In this document: piece after piece, positions 17,896 through 27,284 of the stretch
Layout: the number at the start of each line of letters is the position of its first letter
Numbering within the stretch: the stretch's first letter is position 1
NCBI RefSeq assembly: GCF_047344985.1
Contig: NZ_CP178861.1
Coordinates: forward strand, 1,488,001-1,552,000
Origin: Bdellovibrio sp047344985
GTDB taxonomy: Bacteria > Bdellovibrionota > Bdellovibrionia > Bdellovibrionales > Bdellovibrionaceae
DNA: 64,000 bases
Direction: 5' to 3'
Notes under the pieces: generated by a model
What the model saw: the letters and a program-made list of their open reading frames with translations, nothing else
Databases searched by the model: none
Told to the model about the DNA's origin: nothing
Position numbers and translations under genes: made by a program

Positions 17896-19311
17896 TTGGA
17901 TAAACCCTCTTTGCCCAAAAAATCTCTGCTCAAGAGGCTCAATAAGCCTCTAGCTTCAGTTAAGCTGGCTGTTTTCATTATCATTTCTATTGCAGCGATC
18001 ACGGCGGTCGGTACGTTCGTTGAAGCGAAGTACGATTCGTACGCTGCTCGAAAACTCGTTTACGACACTTGGTTCATGTACGGCATTATGGGACTTTTGG
18101 TGATCAACCTCACTGCGGTGATGTTGGATCGTTGGCCGTGGAAAAAACGTCATGCGGCGTTTGTTCTTGCGCACATTGGGATCATCGTCATGCTTGCGGG
18201 AGCAGTTCTAACAATGAACTACGGTCTTGATGGCTCTATGCGTGTTGGAATTGGTGAAGACAACAATCTTGTTCAGACATCTGAAACAGATCTTGTTGTG
18301 TACACGTCCTTCGATGGCGACCGCTATTCAAAAACTCTCGAACAAGAAGTGGATTTCTTTAAGAACCCACCGTCTGAAAAACACCCCGTTGTGATTCCGG
18401 CTTACGAGGGCGAAATCCGCATTGTAGACTACAAAAAATATGTTTTGCCTTCACGTAAAGTCGTCGTCGATGAAAGCGGTAAAGGTGGAGCGGGTCTGCG
18501 TTTTCAACTGCAAAATCCCAACGTGAATGTGATTGAGTGGTTAGTGCAAAGAAAGTCGGATTCGGTTGCGACTCATAATTTCGGTCCGGCGCAAATTCAT
18601 TTAGGCAAGGCTCCTGAAAAAGGCCGTGGTGCCAATGAAATTTTCCTAACGCCGGAAGATAACAACACTCTTCGTTACGTTGTTTTTCAAAAAGACTCTG
18701 AAAAGCCTCATAAAAAAGGTGTCGTGAAAGAAGGCGAAGTCTTTGATCCGGGCTTTAAGATGGCTTTGAATTTCCGCGTTCTGCGTTTTCTTCCTTCGGC
18801 GATCGAAGATTGGGATTTGCAACCGTCAGCTCGTCCGACGCCTTTGACAACATCCGCGATTAAGATCGTGTTCGATGGCAAAGAACATTGGGTTCTTTTG
18901 AATGACATGGTGAAGTTGTTTACAAACAACGCCGTGTATCTTTTGACATACGGAAATCGTCGTACAGATATCGGTTTTAAAATTAAGCTTAAAAACTTCG
19001 CGGTGACACGTTATCAGGGCACAATGCGTGCGATGGCTTACGAAAGTGTCGTGGAAGTTCCTGAAAAGGGCGAGCAGGTCATTTCAATGAATGAACCTCT
19101 TAAGTACAAAGGTCTCACGATTTATCAGGCGAGCTTTCAAGAAGAAGAAGGAAAGCCCATAGCCTCGATTTTCTCTGTGAATCACGATCCGGGACGTTTT
19201 TTGAAATATCTTGGTTCTTTGATTATGAGTTTGGGAATTGTTTTACTGATGTGGTTTAAACACCTGGATTTTAAAATTGCGCGCAAATCGCAAAAAGACG
19301 GGGAAGAGTAA
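17896..19311 (+). CDS. resB: Cytochrome c biogenesis protein ResB (Ccs1)
   Basis: 471 residues with a TTG start behind AAGGA. It has three N-terminal membrane helices (about residues 22-42, 60-78 and 86-106), a large periplasmic domain, and one C-terminal helix (about 433-452), the topology of ResB. LASVKLAVFIIISIAAITAVGT is a typical ResB first helix, and EPLKYKGLTIYQASF sits in the conserved position before the last helix. ResB works with CcsA in system II maturation, carrying haem across the membrane and ligating it to CXXCH apocytochromes. It is followed two bases later by ccsA and then by the act operon, whose ActA and ActE are its likely clients. Confidence 0.9.
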   Translation: MDKPSLPKKSLLKRLNKPLASVKLAVFIIISIAAITAVGTFVEAKYDSYAARKLVYDTWFMYGIMGLLVINLTAVMLDRWPWKKRHAAFVLAHIGIIVMLAGAVLTMNYGLDGSMRVGIGEDNNLVQTSETDLVVYTSFDGDRYSKTLEQEVDFFKNPPSEKHPVVIPAYEGEIRIVDYKKYVLPSRKVVVDESGKGGAGLRFQLQNPNVNVIEWLVQRKSDSVATHNFGPAQIHLGKAPEKGRGANEIFLTPEDNNTLRYVVFQKDSEKPHKKGVVKEGEVFDPGFKMALNFRVLRFLPSAIEDWDLQPSARPTPLTTSAIKIVFDGKEHWVLLNDMVKLFTNNAVYLLTYGNRRTDIGFKIKLKNFAVTRYQGTMRAMAYESVVEVPEKGEQVISMNEPLKYKGLTIYQASFQEEEGKPIASIFSVNHDPGRFLKYLGSLIMSLGIVLLMWFKHLDFKIARKSQKDGEE

Positions 19312-19312
19312 T

Positions 19313-20953
19313 ATGAAAAAGTTGATGTTGTTGATTGCCTCCTTACTTGTGAGCGTCTCTGTTTTTGCAAAAACAGGGGATGCGCTGAACTATCTGCAAG
19401 TGCAAGACGGTGGACGTATTAAGCCTTACGACAGTTTTGCTCGTGAAATGCTTGAAATCGTTTACGGTAAAACGCAGTACGAAGGTCGTCTGGCGACGGA
19501 GATTGTCATGACGTGGATGCTGTCTCCGCAAGCATGGCATGACAAAAAAATCTTTGAAGTGCGCAACCATCAAGTTTTGGATGCGATGAAACTTCCAAAA
19601 GATCAACGCTGGTTCACCGGCGAAGAACTTTTTGGTGGCGAAAGATTCGCTCTTCTTCGTCAAGAGTTGCAGGCTAAACGTGAATCCAAAGAAAAACTCG
19701 ATCCTTACTTCCAGGCATTGCAACGCCTCGAAAATCAATTCGTAGTTTTCCAGGAGGTCGCTGCAGGCCGCATGCTTAAGGTCGTTCCTCCTAAAGAAGG
19801 CGACGCTTGGATCGCAGTTGCCGATTTAGATCCGGTTCAGCAAGAAAAGTTCATGGATCTCACAAAAGCTTTCGTGAGTCATATCGGGGCCGTTGCAAAA
19901 GGGGAGAGCACGGAGGCAACAGGTGCTGAGCTTGATAAAGCTGTTCATGCTTTTGAAGACGTTGCTCGTGCAAACAATCCCGCTCTTTATAACCACGAAA
20001 CAAAGATGAAAGCCGAAGTTCACTACAATAACTTTCATCCGTTCCGTTGGGCTTATGTGTGCTACTTCATCGCCTTTATGGTTTTGCTTTTGGTGTGGAC
20101 TCTCAGCAAAGAATCTTTGATGAAGGTCGTGTGGATTTTCCTCATGTTGGGATTTGTGTTGCACACTTACGGCTTTGGCCTTCGCATGTACATCATGGAG
20201 CGTCCGCCAGTTTCTAATATGTATGAAACAGTGGTGTGGGTCGCGTGGGGAACAATTTTATTCGCTGCGATCTTGGAGCTTATCTATAAGTATCGTTTGA
20301 TTTTAGTCGCAGGAACTTTGGTTTCGGCTTTTGGTCTTGTGATCGCTGACTTTGCTCCAGCCGTTCTTGATCCGACGCTTCAACCTTTGGAGCCGGTTCT
20401 TCGCAGCAACTATTGGCTGACGATTCACGTGATGACTATCACTATCAGTTACGCGGCGTTTTTCTTGGCGTTCGGTTTGGGCGACATTGGTCTTATCTAC
20501 TATCTCCGTGGAGAACAAAAACATCAGGCTCAGATCAAAGCCGTGGTGACGGGAATTTATCGCGCGATGCAAATCGGCGTGGCGTTTCTAGCACCTGGAA
20601 TTATTTTGGGTGGCATCTGGGCGGACTACTCTTGGGGGCGCTTCTGGGGCTGGGATCCAAAAGAGACGTGGGCGTTGATCGCTCTCTTAGGATATCTCGC
20701 GGTTCTTCACGCGCGCTACGCCGGCATGATCAAAAATTTTGGAATGATAGTGACGGCAGTGATCACTTTCTCTCTCGTGATCATGGCTTGGTACGGAGTG
20801 AACTTCGTTCTTGGCGCAGGGCTTCATTCGTACGGCTTTGGTGCGGGTGGTGTTGAATATGTGTCTGCTTTCGTGGCAGCGCACATCTTATTAGTGATTT
20901 ATGTAAGTGTGATTAGGCAAGGTAAGGGTAAAAAACAGACACCTGCTACTTGA
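19313..20953 (+). CDS. ccsA: Cytochrome c biogenesis protein CcsA (ResC)
   Basis: 546 residues from the ATG at 19313, with GGGAAGAG upstream. A signal-like first helix (MKKLMLLIASLLVSVSVFA) is followed by a periplasmic domain of about 210 residues that begins VQDGGRIKPYDSFARE, then about eight membrane helices. The haem-handling WWD-type motif is WGRFWGWDPKETWALIALL (about 443-461), with conserved histidines nearby (TIHVMTITISYAAFF and AGLHSYGFG). The long N-terminal periplasmic part resembles the region joining ResB and CcsA in fused CcsBA proteins, here encoded as two genes. It forms the haem channel and synthase with ResB. Confidence 0.92.
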   Translation: MKKLMLLIASLLVSVSVFAKTGDALNYLQVQDGGRIKPYDSFAREMLEIVYGKTQYEGRLATEIVMTWMLSPQAWHDKKIFEVRNHQVLDAMKLPKDQRWFTGEELFGGERFALLRQELQAKRESKEKLDPYFQALQRLENQFVVFQEVAAGRMLKVVPPKEGDAWIAVADLDPVQQEKFMDLTKAFVSHIGAVAKGESTEATGAELDKAVHAFEDVARANNPALYNHETKMKAEVHYNNFHPFRWAYVCYFIAFMVLLLVWTLSKESLMKVVWIFLMLGFVLHTYGFGLRMYIMERPPVSNMYETVVWVAWGTILFAAILELIYKYRLILVAGTLVSAFGLVIADFAPAVLDPTLQPLEPVLRSNYWLTIHVMTITISYAAFFLAFGLGDIGLIYYLRGEQKHQAQIKAVVTGIYRAMQIGVAFLAPGIILGGIWADYSWGRFWGWDPKETWALIALLGYLAVLHARYAGMIKNFGMIVTAVITFSLVIMAWYGVNFVLGAGLHSYGFGAGGVEYVSAFVAAHILLVIYVSVIRQGKGKKQTPAT

Positions 20954-21125
20954 TTTTTATTTTGCACACTTCTTGGGCGAATAGTCTGAGTCATCTTCTT
21001 TTTCAATATGTTTGCAAAAAGAATATGGACAACTGGACTTTTCCACCATTAAATAGGAGCAAACTAAAATTAGGACAGCATTCGTTTGTCTTTGGCCCAC
21101 AGTAGTGAATAAGCGAAGGATGATT

Positions 21126-21665
21126 ATGCATCGGGTATTCAAAAGAACGGCGGCGAGCGCATTGGCGTTATTAGGCGCGCTCATGGTTTCAACTCTTCTC
21201 GTTGGTTGTAAATTTCAACCAGGGTTTGGATATAACAAAGGATACGCTCCAGAGCAGCCTATCGCGTTTGACCACTCCCTCCATGCGGGAACTCACAAAA
21301 TTCAGTGTCAGTACTGCCACAATCAGGTGGAAAGAACGAAGCACTCGAATATTCCTGCACTTTCAACGTGCATGAACTGCCATCTTCAAGTGGCGACTGA
21401 TAAACCTGGTATTCAAAAATTGCGTGAAGCGTATGACAACGGCGGATCTATTGAGTGGGTTCGCGTGCACATGCTTCCTGACTTTGTTCACTTCAACCAC
21501 AACGCCCACATCGCTAAAGGCGTGAACTGCCAAACTTGCCATGGTCAAATCGAGACTATGAAGAAAGTAGAACAGTTTGCTGACCTTTCTATGGGTTGGT
21601 GTGTGAACTGTCATCGTCAGCCTGAAAACAAGGCTCCACTCAACTGTTCAACTTGTCACTACTAA
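21126..21665 (+). CDS. actA: Alternative complex III pentahaem cytochrome c subunit ActA
   Basis: 179 residues from the ATG at 21126 behind GAAGGA; a GTG at 21105 and an ATG at 21120 are less likely. It has a signal sequence with a possible lipobox (LLVGC). Five haem-binding CXXCH sites are visible: CQYCH, CMNCH, CQTCH, CVNCH and CSTCH, the count expected of ActA. Single histidines such as FDHSLHAG and HFNHNAH may be distal ligands. ActA is the periplasmic electron-output subunit of the quinol:electron acceptor oxidoreductase. First gene of actABCDEF, all spaced by less than 20 bases. Confidence 0.92.
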   Translation: MHRVFKRTAASALALLGALMVSTLLVGCKFQPGFGYNKGYAPEQPIAFDHSLHAGTHKIQCQYCHNQVERTKHSNIPALSTCMNCHLQVATDKPGIQKLREAYDNGGSIEWVRVHMLPDFVHFNHNAHIAKGVNCQTCHGQIETMKKVEQFADLSMGWCVNCHRQPENKAPLNCSTCHY

Positions 21666-21682
21666 GGATTTCGGAAGGTACC

Positions 21683-24600
21683 ATGTCTGAAATGCATCAT
21701 GATAATGAATTAGAAATGAAAAAAGCGCTTCGCCCACAAGTGGAGCGTGATAACAAATACTGGCTGAGCCTTGAGCAATGGAAAAACGATCCTGAGTTCA
21801 TGAAGCTTGCTGAGACGGAATTCCAATCTTCTCCTCTTCGTGCGCAAGACGATGAAAGCGGTTGGGCACGTCGTGAATTCTTGAAGTTGATGGGAGCTTC
21901 TATTGCTTTGGCATCTGCGGGTTGTATCCGTCGTCCAGTGCAAAAAATCGTTCCTTACAACAAGCAACCTGAAGAAGTGACTTTGGGTGTAGCGAATTAC
22001 TATTCTTCAGCTTACTTCGAAGGTTCTGAAGGTCTTGGTGTTTTGGTTAAAACACGTGAAGGCCGTCCTATTAAAATCGAAGCAAATCCGGGCCACCCAT
22101 TCAGCATCTCTGGTTTGAACATCCGTTCACAAGCCTCTTTGTTGAAGATGTACGATCCAGAAAGATTGAAAGGTCCACAACGCAATCTTTTCAATGAGAA
22201 AAGATCCAACAGCCAAGTTGTCGACGTTAAATGGGAAGAGCTAGACAAAAAAGTTGTTGAGCAACTCAAAAAAGGTGACGTTGTTGTTTTGACGGGCGCG
22301 ATTGCGTCTCCTGCAACACGCGCTGTGATCGGCGACTTCGCACAAGGTTTCAAAGCGAAACACGTTGTGTGGGAAGCATTCGCGAACGAAGAAGTTCGTG
22401 AAGGTCAAAAAGCTTCTTACGGTGATGACGTCGTTCCAGCTTATCGTTTCGATAAAGCGAAGATGATCGTGTCTATCGACGCAGACTTCTTGGGAACATG
22501 GATCTCTCCAACAGCTTTCACGAACCAATTCGTGAACGGCCGTAAAGATATCAAAAACATGAATCGTTTGGTTTCTTTCGATTCAAATTACTCTCTCACT
22601 GGTGCAAACGCAGACATCCGCATGAAGATCAAACCTTCTCAACAGCTTGATGTTGTGATGGGTCTTCTTCATGAGATCATCGTGAAAAAAGGCGCTTCTT
22701 CTTACGCTGGCAACGCCAATGTAAAAGCAGCTTTGGCTCCATTTGCTGATACGGCGAAAAAATTGGGTGTTGAACCTGAGTTGTTCGCAAAAGTCGCTGC
22801 CGACCTTCTTGCAAACAAAGGTGAGTCTTTGGTTGTAGCCGGTGGTATCCAAACAATGACTGAGAAGTCTAAAGAGCTTCAAGTAGCTGTAAACTTCTTG
22901 AACTCGATCTTGGATAACGACGGTAAAACAGTCGACCACAAAAATGGCAACGTGGCTTTGAAAGCTTCTTACGAAGACATGGCCGCTCTTATTAAAGATA
23001 TGGCTGCTGGCAAAGTAAAAACTTTGGTTGTTCACGGTGTGAATCCCGCTTTCGTATTGCCTGCTGAAATGGGCTTCGCTGACGCCATTAAAAAAGTTCA
23101 AATGGTTGTCTACACAGGTGACCGTATTGACGAAACAGGCGTTTATGCAGACTACATCACTCCAGACAACCACGCGTTGGAATCTTGGAATGATGCTGAA
23201 TTGGCAAATGGTGTTTATACAATCTGCCAACCTGCGATCCGTCCAATGTACGACACTCGTTCATTCCAATTGTCTTTGATGACTTGGGCCTTCATGGCCA
23301 ATATGGGTCCTCAACGTCTTCGTGACTACGAAACTTTCTATGACTACTTAAGAGTGTTCTGGAAATCAGACATCCAACCAAAAGTGGGCAAAGGAAAAGA
23401 TTTCGAAGACTTCTGGCAAGAAACTCTTCAAAAGGGTTACGCAGGGTCATTGGGCGCAGGTTTTTCTGCTCGCTCATTCAAAGTAGATGCTTTTACATCT
23501 ATCAAACCAGCGGCAGCTTCTGAAGGATTCGAACTTGTTCTTTACCCAACGTCTCACATGGGTGATGGCTCTTTGAACAACGTTTCTTGGTTGCATGAGC
23601 TTCCAGATCCGGTAACAAAAGCTGTATGGGACAACTACATCAGCGTTTCTTTGGCGACAGCTGAAAAACACGGTTTGAAACAAAACTCTGTTGTTGAATT
23701 GACGGTAGGGGATAAGAAGATCGAACTTCCGATCTTGATCCAACCAGGTCTTCATGACGATGTTTTGGCGATCGCTGTTGGTTTCGGTCGTACACGCGTA
23801 GGTAAAGTAGGTAATGGCATTGGTAAAAATGCTTTTGCTCTAGCTACTGCGAAAGACGGCAAAGTTGTTTTCGCTGGTCAAAAAGCGGAATTCAAAAAAT
23901 TATCTAAGAAGTATGAAATTGCGATCACGCAAGGTCATCACTCCATGGAAGGTCGTAACATCGTTGCGGAAGCAACTTTGAAAGACTACAACAAAAAGAA
24001 AGACGCCGGCATCCACAGACACCACACTTGGTCGATCTGGTCTGGCCACGAATACAGTGGTCACAAATGGGGTATGGCTGTTGATCTTCACTCTTGCACA
24101 GGCTGTTCTTCTTGCGTGGTTGCATGTCAATCTGAGAACAACATCCCTGTCGTAGGTAAGCAGTACGTGATTGAAGGCCGTGAAATGCACTGGATCCGTA
24201 TTGACCGTTACTACACTGGAAACCCAGCAGACGCTGAAGCAGTTTTCCAACCGGTTATGTGTCAGCACTGTGACAATGCTCCTTGCGAGACGGTATGTCC
24301 GGTTCTTGCGACTGTTCACTCTGATGAAGGTCTCAATGACATGGTTTACAACCGTTGCGTGGGAACTCGTTACTGCGCGAATAACTGTCCTTACAAAGTT
24401 CGTCGTTTCAATTGGTTCAACTATGCGAAGTTGATTGAGAAGCCGTTGCACATGGCTCTAAATCCTTCAGTGGGTGTTCGTACTCGCGGGGTTATGGAGA
24501 AATGTACATTCTGCGTTCAAAGAATCCAGGATGCAAAAATGGTTGCTCGCAATGAAAAACGTCAGTTGAAAGACGGCGACGTGAAGACAGCCTGCCAAAC

Positions 24601-24817
24601 TGCATGTCCTGCAGGTGGTATCGTGTTTGGTGATTTGAATGATCCAAACTCTCAAGTGGCTAAGATCTTCAAAACAGAAGAGCGTTCTTACGCACTTCTT
24701 GAAGAATGGCATGCGAAACCTTCCGTTCGCTACCTTTCTAAGATCCGTAACAATGATAAAGAATCAACTGGTGACCACAACGGTCACGGTACTGCAAAAC
24801 AAGGTGAGCACTCATGA
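21683..24817 (+). CDS. actB: Alternative complex III molybdopterin-like/iron-sulfur subunit ActB
   Basis: 1044 residues from the ATG at 21683 behind GGAAGG. A Tat-type signal, RREFLKLMGASIALASAGC (63-81), ends in a lipobox-like Cys. The N-terminal 700 residues resemble a molybdopterin oxidoreductase fold that in this family carries no molybdenum. The C-terminal part (about 795-985) is a PsrB/HybA-like ferredoxin domain with four cysteine groups (CTGCSSCVVAC, CQHCDNAPCETVCP, CANNCP, CTFC ... CQTACP), fitting three [4Fe-4S] and one [3Fe-4S] cluster. It passes electrons from quinol toward ActA. The stop overlaps actC by four bases. Confidence 0.94.
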   Translation: MSEMHHDNELEMKKALRPQVERDNKYWLSLEQWKNDPEFMKLAETEFQSSPLRAQDDESGWARREFLKLMGASIALASAGCIRRPVQKIVPYNKQPEEVTLGVANYYSSAYFEGSEGLGVLVKTREGRPIKIEANPGHPFSISGLNIRSQASLLKMYDPERLKGPQRNLFNEKRSNSQVVDVKWEELDKKVVEQLKKGDVVVLTGAIASPATRAVIGDFAQGFKAKHVVWEAFANEEVREGQKASYGDDVVPAYRFDKAKMIVSIDADFLGTWISPTAFTNQFVNGRKDIKNMNRLVSFDSNYSLTGANADIRMKIKPSQQLDVVMGLLHEIIVKKGASSYAGNANVKAALAPFADTAKKLGVEPELFAKVAADLLANKGESLVVAGGIQTMTEKSKELQVAVNFLNSILDNDGKTVDHKNGNVALKASYEDMAALIKDMAAGKVKTLVVHGVNPAFVLPAEMGFADAIKKVQMVVYTGDRIDETGVYADYITPDNHALESWNDAELANGVYTICQPAIRPMYDTRSFQLSLMTWAFMANMGPQRLRDYETFYDYLRVFWKSDIQPKVGKGKDFEDFWQETLQKGYAGSLGAGFSARSFKVDAFTSIKPAAASEGFELVLYPTSHMGDGSLNNVSWLHELPDPVTKAVWDNYISVSLATAEKHGLKQNSVVELTVGDKKIELPILIQPGLHDDVLAIAVGFGRTRVGKVGNGIGKNAFALATAKDGKVVFAGQKAEFKKLSKKYEIAITQGHHSMEGRNIVAEATLKDYNKKKDAGIHRHHTWSIWSGHEYSGHKWGMAVDLHSCTGCSSCVVACQSENNIPVVGKQYVIEGREMHWIRIDRYYTGNPADAEAVFQPVMCQHCDNAPCETVCPVLATVHSDEGLNDMVYNRCVGTRYCANNCPYKVRRFNWFNYAKLIEKPLHMALNPSVGVRTRGVMEKCTFCVQRIQDAKMVARNEKRQLKDGDVKTACQTACPAGGIVFGDLNDPNSQVAKIFKTEERSYALLEEWHAKPSVRYLSKIRNNDKESTGDHNGHGTAKQGEHS

Positions 24818-26175
24818 TGAAGCGTAGTCCATTAGTCCTTGGCAATAAGACTTTAAAAGATGTGACGGACGACATCTGTGCGCCGGTGGAAAGATTCCCA
24901 TCCAAAGGTTGGGTGGGATTGTTCCTCGGTGCGAAGACGTTGTTGTTATTTTATATCGGTATTCTTGCAAGCGTTGTTGGTATCGGTATCGGTTTGCTGG
25001 GTGTTAACAGCCCGGTCTTCTGGGGTACGATGATCGTTACGTTCGTATTCTGGATCGGTATCGGTCACGCCGGCACATTGATCTCTGCGGTTCTTTTCTT
25101 GTTCCGTCAAAAGTGGAGAACATCGGTGGCGCGTACTGCGGAAGCGATGACGGTCTTCGCCGTTATGACAGCAGGTTTATTCCCGTTGCTTCACACGGGT
25201 CGTCCTTGGTTGGATTACTGGTTGTTCCCGTATCCAAATCAACGTGGACCATTGTGGGTGAACTTCCGTAGTCCATTGTTGTGGGACGTTTTCGCCGTAT
25301 CAACATACGCGACTGTTTCCATGGTATTCTGGTACATCGGTTTGGTTCCTGACTTTGCAACTATCAAAGACCGTGCGAAAAACAAACTTCGCAGAACTGT
25401 TTACGGTGCGCTTTCTTTGGGATGGCGTGGAACTGCAAGAAACTGGTCACACTATGAAATGGTGTACTTGATCCTTGCGGGTCTTTCGACTCCACTCGTT
25501 CTTTCAGTTCATACGATCGTCTCTTTCGACTTCGCGGTTTCTAACTTGCCAGGTTGGCATACAACGATCTTCCCTCCATATTTCGTTGCCGGTGCGATCT
25601 TCTCCGGTTTCGCGATGGTTGTGACGTTGATGACTTTGGTTCGTATCGGTTTCAAAGAATTCCAAAACTACGTAACGCTTGATCATATGGAAGTGATGAA
25701 CAAAATCATCATGACAACAGGTATGCTTGTTGGTTACGCGTACGCGTCTGAGTTCTTTATCGCTTGGTACTCTGGCAACCAATACGAGCGTTTTGTGTTT
25801 ATCAATCGTGCTTTCGGTCCTTACGGCTGGTCTTACTGGTGTATGGTGACTTGTAACGTGTTGATCCCGCAATTGTTCTGGTTCAAGAAAATGCGTCGTT
25901 CAATCCCTGTGATGTTCGTAGTTTCTATCTTCGTGAACATCGGTATGTGGTTTGAGCGTTTCGTGATCACTGTGACATCTCTTCACCGTGACTTCTTGCC
26001 ATCAAGCTGGGGCATGTACGCTTGGTCATGGTTCGATACAGGGGTTCTTGTTGGATCCTTCGGTATGTTCCTGACACTGTTCTTGTTGTATCTACGTTTG
26101 TTCCCTGCGATTTCTATCGCGGAAGTGAAGCCTGTACTCCATGTTGGTTACGATGATAAAGGAGGGCACCACTAA
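24814..26175 (+). CDS. actC: Alternative complex III NrfD/PsrC-like membrane subunit ActC
   Basis: 453 residues, about ten membrane helices, NrfD/PsrC-like. WIGIGHAGTLISAVLFLFRQ and FPLLHTGRPWLDYWLFPYPN are conserved quinol-site segments, and VYLILAGLSTPLVLSVHTIVS lies in the second half. In the complex it provides a quinol oxidation site in the membrane, next to ActB. Starts are possible at 24814 or at the adjacent ATG 24817; the first overlaps the actB stop as ATGA. Confidence 0.94.
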   Translation: MMKRSPLVLGNKTLKDVTDDICAPVERFPSKGWVGLFLGAKTLLLFYIGILASVVGIGIGLLGVNSPVFWGTMIVTFVFWIGIGHAGTLISAVLFLFRQKWRTSVARTAEAMTVFAVMTAGLFPLLHTGRPWLDYWLFPYPNQRGPLWVNFRSPLLWDVFAVSTYATVSMVFWYIGLVPDFATIKDRAKNKLRRTVYGALSLGWRGTARNWSHYEMVYLILAGLSTPLVLSVHTIVSFDFAVSNLPGWHTTIFPPYFVAGAIFSGFAMVVTLMTLVRIGFKEFQNYVTLDHMEVMNKIIMTTGMLVGYAYASEFFIAWYSGNQYERFVFINRAFGPYGWSYWCMVTCNVLIPQLFWFKKMRRSIPVMFVVSIFVNIGMWFERFVITVTSLHRDFLPSSWGMYAWSWFDTGVLVGSFGMFLTLFLLYLRLFPAISIAEVKPVLHVGYDDKGGHH

Positions 26176-26696
26176 TGGCTCAATATACTAAAGGTATCGC
26201 TGGTATTTGGGAAGATGAACACTTGATCTTGAAGGCCGCTCGCAAAACTCGCGAGTCGGGCTTCACAAAGTTCGATGTGATCTCTGCTTATCCTATTCAC
26301 GGGATGGAAGAAGCTTGCGGCATTAAAAGATCTTGGATCCCTTACGTCACTTTCGTTGCGGGATGCGTAGGTCTGACAGCAGGTCTTCTTTTGACTTGGT
26401 GGACTTCAGCAGTGAACTGGGCGGTGAACGTGGGTGGTAAACCTTTCTTCTCGCTTCCAGCCTTCATTCCTATTATGTTCGAATTGACTATCTTGTTTGC
26501 CGCTCTTTCTTCTGTTGGAGCTTTGTTCTATGCGTGCAAAATTCCACGTATTGATCCTCCATCAATTGATCCTGATTTGAGCTCTCACAAATTTGCGGTT
26601 TTCATCCCTCACAATGATACAGGGTATGACGAATCCAAAATTGAAAAGATGTTCAAAGAGCTTGGCGCTAAAGAAGTGAAGAAGACGGAGTACTAA
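26175..26696 (+). CDS. actD: Alternative complex III membrane subunit ActD
   Basis: 173 residues. It begins with a soluble segment, GIAGIWEDEHLILKAARKTR, then FDVISAYPIHGMEEACGI, typical of the DUF3341/ActD family. Two membrane helices follow (about 56-76 and 96-116), then a soluble tail with FAVFIPHNDTGYDE. ActD is a small membrane subunit of the complex. Its start overlaps the last base of the actC stop. Confidence 0.92.
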   Translation: MAQYTKGIAGIWEDEHLILKAARKTRESGFTKFDVISAYPIHGMEEACGIKRSWIPYVTFVAGCVGLTAGLLLTWWTSAVNWAVNVGGKPFFSLPAFIPIMFELTILFAALSSVGALFYACKIPRIDPPSIDPDLSSHKFAVFIPHNDTGYDESKIEKMFKELGAKEVKKTEY

Positions 26697-26698
26697 AG

Positions 26699-27277
26699 AT
26701 GAGAAGCCTTGTGAATTTATCCATGGGTGTAGCAGCGGCAGGCTTGGCAGCTATCGCATTGTCGAGCTGCGGTCCGCGCGGTAATAAACCCAATGTAGAA
26801 ATCATCCAAGATATGATGGAGTCTCCGGCGATCAAAGCTCAGGAGTACGACGAAACATCTCCTCACCACAGCGGAATGAGAGTTCCGCCTGAACACACAG
26901 CGCCTGTTGGTTTTGAACCGTACAGATACGCAACTGATGTGGAAGGTGCCGCGAAGAATTTGAAAAATCCTTTGGCTGGTAAAATGGACGAAGAGACTTT
27001 GCTTGTAGGTCAAAAATACTACGAGACAAACTGCGCGGTCTGCCACGGCTTTAAAGGCGAGGGTGGAACTGAGTCGAAGTCTTCTGTGTCTGAGAAAATG
27101 GCTTTGAAACCACCTTCAATCCTGACTGACAAAGTCAAAGGATGGCCGGATGGTCACCTTTACCACGTGATCACGATGGGACAAGGTGTGATGGGCCCTT
27201 ATGCTTCTCACATTCCACAAAAATATCGTTGGCAAGTTGTTAACTACATTCGCTTCCTAGAGAAGCAATCTAAGTAG
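26699..27277 (+). CDS. actE: Alternative complex III monohaem cytochrome c lipoprotein ActE
   Basis: 192 residues. A lipoprotein signal peptide ends in LSSC (Cys24). One haem site, CAVCHGFKGEGG (about 113-124), sits in a class I cytochrome c domain that ends ...KYRWQVVNYIRFLEKQ. VMGPYASHIP offers the likely Met ligand (TMGQGVMGPY). PPEHTAPVGFEPYRY before the domain is typical of ActE. It accepts electrons from the complex and hands them to a terminal oxidase or soluble cytochrome; no oxidase genes are in the window. Confidence 0.92.
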   Translation: MRSLVNLSMGVAAAGLAAIALSSCGPRGNKPNVEIIQDMMESPAIKAQEYDETSPHHSGMRVPPEHTAPVGFEPYRYATDVEGAAKNLKNPLAGKMDEETLLVGQKYYETNCAVCHGFKGEGGTESKSSVSEKMALKPPSILTDKVKGWPDGHLYHVITMGQGVMGPYASHIPQKYRWQVVNYIRFLEKQSK

Positions 27278-27284
27278 GTTTAAA

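Noticed and set aside
22583..23230. 215-codon minus-strand frame inside actB
   Set aside because: It lies opposite a conserved gene and its composition is that of an antisense shadow.
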